From Isosphaeraceae bacterium (lineage in GTDB: Bacteria > Planctomycetota > Planctomycetia > Isosphaerales > Isosphaeraceae), in assembly GCA_021324445.1 (NCBI GenBank), contig JAJPJC010000263.1, positions 1-42,240 of the forward strand: DNA of 42,240 nt, in the 5' to 3' direction. Both the position numbers and the translations under genes were made by a program. Shown in pieces: positions 38,297 to 42,240 of the stretch. Position 1 is the first letter of the stretch; every line of letters starts with the position of its first letter. The notes beneath the pieces are model-generated. The model was given only the letters and a program-made list of their open reading frames with translations. It did no database searches and had not been told where the DNA came from.

Positions 38297-40915
38297 ATGC
38301 TCGGCGTAGGTGCGACGCTCAACGAGCGATTCACCCTGGAGAGGGAGCTCGGCCAGGGGGGCATGGGCACCGTCTACCGGGCGACTGACGAGTTGCTCGG
38401 TCGGACCGTGGCCATCAAGGTGCTGAAGGATTCCGGCACCGTGGAGGAAGTCCGGAAGATCCGCCTGGAGGCCCAGATCCTCGCCAGGCTGGTTCACGAC
38501 AAGATCGTGCGGTTGTACGACTTCGGCGATTGGGAAGGAACCTGCTTCCTGGTCATGGAGGAGGTGAACGGGCCGAGCTTCGCGAATCGTTGGCCAGACC
38601 TGCTGCTGGACGATCGGCTGCGGATCTGCGGACAGGTGGCCGAGGCGCTCGATTACGCCCACTTCCAGGGGGTGATCCACCGCGACGTCAAACCGGGCAA
38701 CGTCTTGCTCACACCCAGCGACGAGGCGAAGCTCTCCGACTTCGGTCTCTCACTGGTCACCGACGTCCGAGGCGACCCGAGCGGGACGATCTGGGGCACC
38801 CCGCGCTACATGAGCCCGGAGCAGGCCCAGGGCAAGTCGCTGGACCATCGCACCGACCTGTATTCCGTGGGCGTGATGCTCTACGAATGCGTGACTGGCG
38901 AGGTTCCGTTCGTCGGCCATGCGCTGTCCGTGATCGGCCAGCACATCAACGCCAAGCCTCCGGCCCCCCGGTTCAAGAACCCCGAGATCTCGTCGACGCT
39001 GGAGAGTTTGATCCTCTCGCTCCTGGAGAAGCATCCGAGCAAACGACCGGCCTCGGGCAACCTGGTGGCACTGGCGCTACTCGAGGAAGCCGAGCGCGCG
39101 CGGCGGCTCCAGCGGATCAACCCCGGACTCCGACGATCGGACCCGCGGAACCCGGTCGTGCCGCCGCTGTCGCGCACGGTGACCGTGGGCGACCGGAAAG
39201 CCGAGCACACCCCGGCGAACGGGACGGGGCGGGTTGACCCGGGAAGCCTCGTGCCGCACGACGATGGCCCGGCACCGGTGATGTCCGGGCTGGAGGTTCC
39301 TCCCTCGGCGATGCCCCGGCACTCGGACGCCACGGGGTCTCCGCCGTCCCCCCCCAAGTCGTCCAGGCCCCGCCGCGCAGCCGCCGTGGGGTCGGACAAC
39401 CACCCGGTCGCCCGCGAGATGCTCTCGACGATGCTCGCCTCGCCGATCGTCCTCTCGCCCGACGAGCGCTATCTCTGCGGTCACTACCTGGCCTACCTCC
39501 TGGGCGGCTCGCGGCGGCGGGGGATCTTCCTCCGGCGACCGCTCGACGCGCGGAACGCGGACCGCGCCCGGCTTCTGCTGGCCATGACCTGGCTGTCGTG
39601 CGTCGGGCCGACCGAGGAGGCGATCGAGCGCGCCAGCGTCCTGCTCGACGACCGCCCCGACGTTCGCGCCGCGCTCAGCCCCATCGTGGTGATCAAGTAC
39701 CTGGCCAGTCGCGATACGTTCGGCAAGCTCAAACGATTCCGCCAGATCCGCAAGCGGCTCCAGGAAGCCAGCGCCTACGCGCGCACGACGATGCTCGACG
39801 CCAACGGCGTGCTCAACCCCGGCATGATGCCCCGGAGTCTCGACGATCTGGCGAAAATCGCCCCACCCCGCGACACGCTGGACGCCCACCGCGTGTCCCT
39901 CTGGAACCGCGTCATGGAGGTCTGGCGCCAGGAAGACGACTTCCGCGAGGCGGTCCTCCGCTACGCCACACGCTCCGACCACCTCGACGCGGTCAGCGCC
40001 GACCTCTGGCCCGAGGTGGTCTACCCTCTGATCGAGCGTGCCCACTGGCAGCGCACGTTTCGACCCCGGCACGAGGCGCTCTGGGACTTCGTGGTCGGCA
40101 AGCTGCTGCACTTCCCCGTGGCGGGCGTCCGGCTCGACCGGATGATGATCATCGCCATCCCCCTGGAGGTCGCCGAGCAGCTCGACGAGGACCTCTTCGC
40201 GTTCGTGGACGACCCCCGGCTCGACGAGGATGAGACGATCCCCGCCGAGGACCAGGGGACGGACGAGGACGCGGCGAGCCCCGCCGAGAGCCCAGGGACT
40301 GCGAAGCGGCGGCCGTTTTACGTCGGCAGCCGGATCCCCCGCGATGAGCTGCCCAGCGACGACGACACGCCGCGCATCAAGGTGAGGATCCCTCTCTCCC
40401 CGGCCGACCCGTTCCTGTTCACCCAGAACATCCTCCGCAACCTGTGGGAAGAGGCGATGGACGCGCAGGACAACTCGCCGCGGCCCCGCCTGCTTCACCG
40501 GACCATCCCTGTCGGGCCTTACGAGCTCGCGGTCATCCCAACCGGCCGGGGCCGGTCGGCCGAGGCCGTACGGGCGGTCTTACAAGGTATGCAGCAGGGG
40601 ACGAAGCAGATCGAGGTCTTCACCCCGGCGGCGCGCGCCAGTGACGCCGCCGCGCGAACGGTGATCGCCATCTGGATCTACCAGGACGCGAGCACGGCGG
40701 TCGTCTATCTCGACTTCCAGTCCAAGGAACGTTACATCCTCTGGCACGCTCCGGACGCCCAGCAGTTCAACTACGACTCGGTCGAGGAGCTGAGAATCCG
40801 ACTCTCCACCATGAACCTGGAGATCCCCGACCAGCTCGACCGGATCCTCTCCAAGAAACACGAGCCCGCGGCAGCCGGCAATCGAAGAGGGTCGGACCAG
40901 TGGAGGGGGCCATAG
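38297..40915 (+). CDS. Cytoplasmic Ser/Thr kinase with large unrecognised C-terminal region
   Basis: This Hanks-type kinase has 872 residues. The kinase domain fills residues 1-262: GQGGMGTVYRA (19-29), Lys41, HRDVKPGN (128-135), DFG (148-150) and SPEQ (173-176). All key catalytic residues are present. A Pro-rich linker (about 285-370) leads to a C-terminal region (about 371-860) without recognisable TPR, WD, PASTA or membrane segments. It is mostly helical (LLLAMTWLSCVGPTEEAIER, KRFRQIRKRLQEASAYARTT). An acidic insert (about 630-665) and a strand-rich end (AVVYLDFQSKERYILWHAP) follow. There is no TM helix, so it acts in the cytoplasm. GGGAGAG lies about 8 bases before the ATG at 38297. It follows the sigma-like gene. 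Confidence 0.88.
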   Translation: MLGVGATLNERFTLERELGQGGMGTVYRATDELLGRTVAIKVLKDSGTVEEVRKIRLEAQILARLVHDKIVRLYDFGDWEGTCFLVMEEVNGPSFANRWPDLLLDDRLRICGQVAEALDYAHFQGVIHRDVKPGNVLLTPSDEAKLSDFGLSLVTDVRGDPSGTIWGTPRYMSPEQAQGKSLDHRTDLYSVGVMLYECVTGEVPFVGHALSVIGQHINAKPPAPRFKNPEISSTLESLILSLLEKHPSKRPASGNLVALALLEEAERARRLQRINPGLRRSDPRNPVVPPLSRTVTVGDRKAEHTPANGTGRVDPGSLVPHDDGPAPVMSGLEVPPSAMPRHSDATGSPPSPPKSSRPRRAAAVGSDNHPVAREMLSTMLASPIVLSPDERYLCGHYLAYLLGGSRRRGIFLRRPLDARNADRARLLLAMTWLSCVGPTEEAIERASVLLDDRPDVRAALSPIVVIKYLASRDTFGKLKRFRQIRKRLQEASAYARTTMLDANGVLNPGMMPRSLDDLAKIAPPRDTLDAHRVSLWNRVMEVWRQEDDFREAVLRYATRSDHLDAVSADLWPEVVYPLIERAHWQRTFRPRHEALWDFVVGKLLHFPVAGVRLDRMMIIAIPLEVAEQLDEDLFAFVDDPRLDEDETIPAEDQGTDEDAASPAESPGTAKRRPFYVGSRIPRDELPSDDDTPRIKVRIPLSPADPFLFTQNILRNLWEEAMDAQDNSPRPRLLHRTIPVGPYELAVIPTGRGRSAEAVRAVLQGMQQGTKQIEVFTPAARASDAAARTVIAIWIYQDASTAVVYLDFQSKERYILWHAPDAQQFNYDSVEELRIRLSTMNLEIPDQLDRILSKKHEPAAAGNRRGSDQWRGP

Positions 40916-41181
40916 AAAACTTCCCGGCACCCAATTGCACCGGCGCCGTGCCTGGATTAACTTTGCGAGTTGGTGAATTGGGACCTGTGTGTCGCGTAGT
41001 TTCAGCGGCGTAGTCCAGTGCGGGCACTCCCATCCCACGGCGTAGTCCAGTGCGGGCACTCCCATCCCAAATAATCCTACTGTTCGCGCAGCGATGCATG
41101 CACTATAACATGCATCCCTCCATTTTTGGGTCCGCAGACCGAGTCCGTTATTCCAGCGACAGCGATTCGTGTCTTTTCGGC
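40916..41181. other. Spacer with tandem repeat and short hairpin
   Basis: This 266-base spacer contains the 32-bp tandem repeat (41006-41069). It also contains the perfect inverted repeat GATGCATG-cactataa-CATGCATC (41093-41116). GC content falls clearly from about 41070 on. Confidence 0.5.
41006..41069. repeat. Perfect tandem direct repeat, 2 x 32 bp
   Basis: The units 41006-41037 and 41038-41069 are identical and contiguous. Each holds GTAGTCC followed by the stem AGTGC-GG-GCACT and CCCATCCCA. The GTAG head before a palindrome matches the other REP-like elements in the window, though here the units are in direct, not inverted, order. Confidence 0.75.
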
Positions 41182-41415
41182 ATGATCGGGCGGGACCAGT
41201 CTGACGCCCCTCGCGGTTGCCGCAGGGCTCCCGCCGGGATGAGCCTCATCGAGGTGGTGGTTGTGATAGGGATCATCGGTCTGCTGGCCGCTCTGCTGAT
41301 CCCCGCCGTTCAGGGCGCCCGCGAGGCCGGCCGAAGAGCGCAGTGCGTATCGAACCTTAAACAGCTCGGCATCGCCCTGAATGCCTACTCTTTCTTTACC
41401 CAGCCCTGCTGTTGA
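41182..41415 (+). pseudogene. Truncated DUF1559/prepilin-like gene (5' end only)
   Basis: This is the start of a type IV pilin-like DUF1559 protein. A short basic leader ends RRAPAG, then [20 protein letters not shown] with Glu at +5, then the family signature [20 protein letters not shown] and IALNAY. After that point similarity stops and TGA follows eight codons later, at 41413-41415; intact members run to about 300-400 residues. Just downstream a different protein is encoded in another frame. The ATG at 41182 is the best start for the leader length; the ribosome binding site is poor. It is probably non-functional. Confidence 0.7.
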
Positions 41416-42170
41416 ATTGGCTGATCTTTTTCGGTATGCACCGCCGCAGTCCCGCCGAGGCAGAGCAGCGGGTTAGGGCTTCCCTGCTCCAGGTTGTCGT
41501 CGTCTTTGCACTCAGCATGGTCGTTCTCAACACGATCTACGAGTTCGATAGAGTCGGCAGGCCGCTGGCCTCGTTCCAGTTCAAGAGTTATCTTCTGTCC
41601 GGCCGACCTACGCTGGACCTCTTTGAGATTCCCTGGGGGAATCGATTTCGCGAGTCATGGCTAGGCCAGGTCCCCGTGCCGTTGCCGGAGGATTACGTGC
41701 GCGGCATCGATTCGCAGAGGTGGGAAGAAGAGTTTGGTTTCTATCGGCCGGCGCCCGGCGGGGGCTTGATCCGCGGCGGGGCCTGGTATTCTCCCTTCGT
41801 CACCCTAGCGTTCAAGCTTCCCCTGGGTACAATCGCCCTGCTGTTGGCTTCAATGGTTGGTGGCGTGATCGGCCTGTGCTTTCTACGGGACGATGCACGC
41901 TTCATTTTAGTGATCGTAGCGGCATTTTTCCTGGTTCTCGTGACCCAGACGGGAATGAACTGGCCGGCCCGGTATTCGCTTCCCGTGATCCCATTTCTGG
42001 CGCTGCTCATCGGTCGACCGATCCAAGTCGCTTGGGACCACCGTCGGTGGCGGTGGGTGGTGATGGCCTGCGTCGGTTGGAACCTGATGGCGGTTGTCCT
42101 GACTCGGCCCCATTTTCTCTCGTATGGCAACGAACTAAGTAAGTCCATGCAAGAGGGAAAGTGGAGGTGA
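41412..42170 (+). CDS. Fragment of a GT39-like membrane glycosyltransferase
   Basis: This 252-codon frame starts with a TTG and lacks a convincing ribosome binding site. It resembles the second half of the dolichyl-phosphate-mannose-type (PMT_2/GT39) membrane proteins of planctomycetes. Supporting strings are [56 protein letters not shown] and [12 protein letters not shown]. About four membrane helices are visible. In this family the protein normally has a long N-terminal catalytic half with the D-E loop and goes on after the NEL motif; both are missing. The same frame is hydrophobic for about ten codons upstream of the TTG ([10 protein letters not shown]), so the true coding sequence continued leftward before the DNA was joined to the DUF1559 fragment. 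It is probably a pseudogene. Confidence 0.6.
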   Translation: MNWLIFFGMHRRSPAEAEQRVRASLLQVVVVFALSMVVLNTIYEFDRVGRPLASFQFKSYLLSGRPTLDLFEIPWGNRFRESWLGQVPVPLPEDYVRGIDSQRWEEEFGFYRPAPGGGLIRGGAWYSPFVTLAFKLPLGTIALLLASMVGGVIGLCFLRDDARFILVIVAAFFLVLVTQTGMNWPARYSLPVIPFLALLIGRPIQVAWDHRRWRWVVMACVGWNLMAVVLTRPHFLSYGNELSKSMQEGKWR

Positions 42171-42240
42171 TGCGTTGCGATCGGCTCAGGAGGCTCCGCT
42201 CCTTGCCCCGAAGGGGCCGAAACAATCCAGCCCAGGGCAA
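42171..42240. other. Right edge, possible repeat end
   Basis: The last 70 bases contain GCCCC-GAA-GGGGC (about 42209-42221) and end in CCCAGGGC. Similar strings recur between genes in planctomycete genomes as far as I remember, but too little is visible to name it. Confidence 0.3.

Noticed and set aside
41006..41069. Possible CRISPR-like repeats
   Set aside because: There are only two units, directly adjacent with no spacer, and no cas genes.

Overview
The window looks like a chromosomal segment from a planctomycete, most likely of the Isosphaeraceae/Gemmatales kind. The evidence is the high GC content, a DUF1559 prepilin-like protein with the H-X9-DG tail, a small LEPR/XLL-motif protein, an unusually long SecA (about 1,213 residues), a redoxin/cytochrome c/copper monooxygenase fusion, an atypical sigma factor next to a Ser/Thr kinase, a kinase-TPR protein, and lipid A genes (waaA). 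The species assignment is inference. I see no rRNA, tRNA or CRISPR.

Layout. 1-1756 (minus): an RND efflux pair, with the permease running off the left edge and its membrane fusion protein. 1814-2479: a decayed IS630-type transposase. 2723-3088: a small exported protein. 3920-5857: the redoxin/cytochrome/monooxygenase fusion. 5903-6721 (minus): a GT2 glycosyltransferase, divergent from selB (7052-9010) across a spacer holding an inverted pair of GTAG hairpins. 8968-10544 (minus): a GT87-like membrane glycosyltransferase preceded by a ParD-like antitoxin and a 21-codon remnant of a PIN toxin. 10795-12210: a DASS-type anion transporter, convergent with ackA (12207-13433), DUF3467, waaA and secA (15665-19306), all minus. 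19618-20832: a TPR protein.

20848-25219 (all minus): a membrane protein, a small lipoprotein, a DUF1559 protein, a GntR/FCD regulator with a palindromic operator in its promoter, and a second copy of the membrane protein whose 5' part is cut off by a 153-bp element with perfect 24-bp terminal inverted repeats. 25682-27864: a 56-residue membrane peptide followed by a sulfatase-fold membrane enzyme. 27915-29086 (minus): a small exported protein and a DUF4239 protein. 29415-32336: a large multi-pass membrane protein with a TPR tail. 32682-35357 (minus): a kinase-TPR protein; 35402-35719 (minus): a LEPR-motif miniprotein. 36516-40915: a sigma-like protein followed by a kinase with a large unrecognised C-terminal region, which I infer to be a signalling pair. 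41182-42170: lower-GC DNA in which the first part of a DUF1559 gene is joined out of frame to the middle of a GT39-like membrane protein.

The genes are mostly monocistronic or in short runs. Cell-envelope work (efflux, Kdo transfer, glycosyltransferases, SecA, pilin-like proteins) and Ser/Thr-kinase signalling dominate. The most unusual layer is the small repetitive DNA: three families of palindromes that start with GTAG or GTCG, two MITE-like elements, a perfect 32-bp tandem repeat, and gene fragments at their edges.
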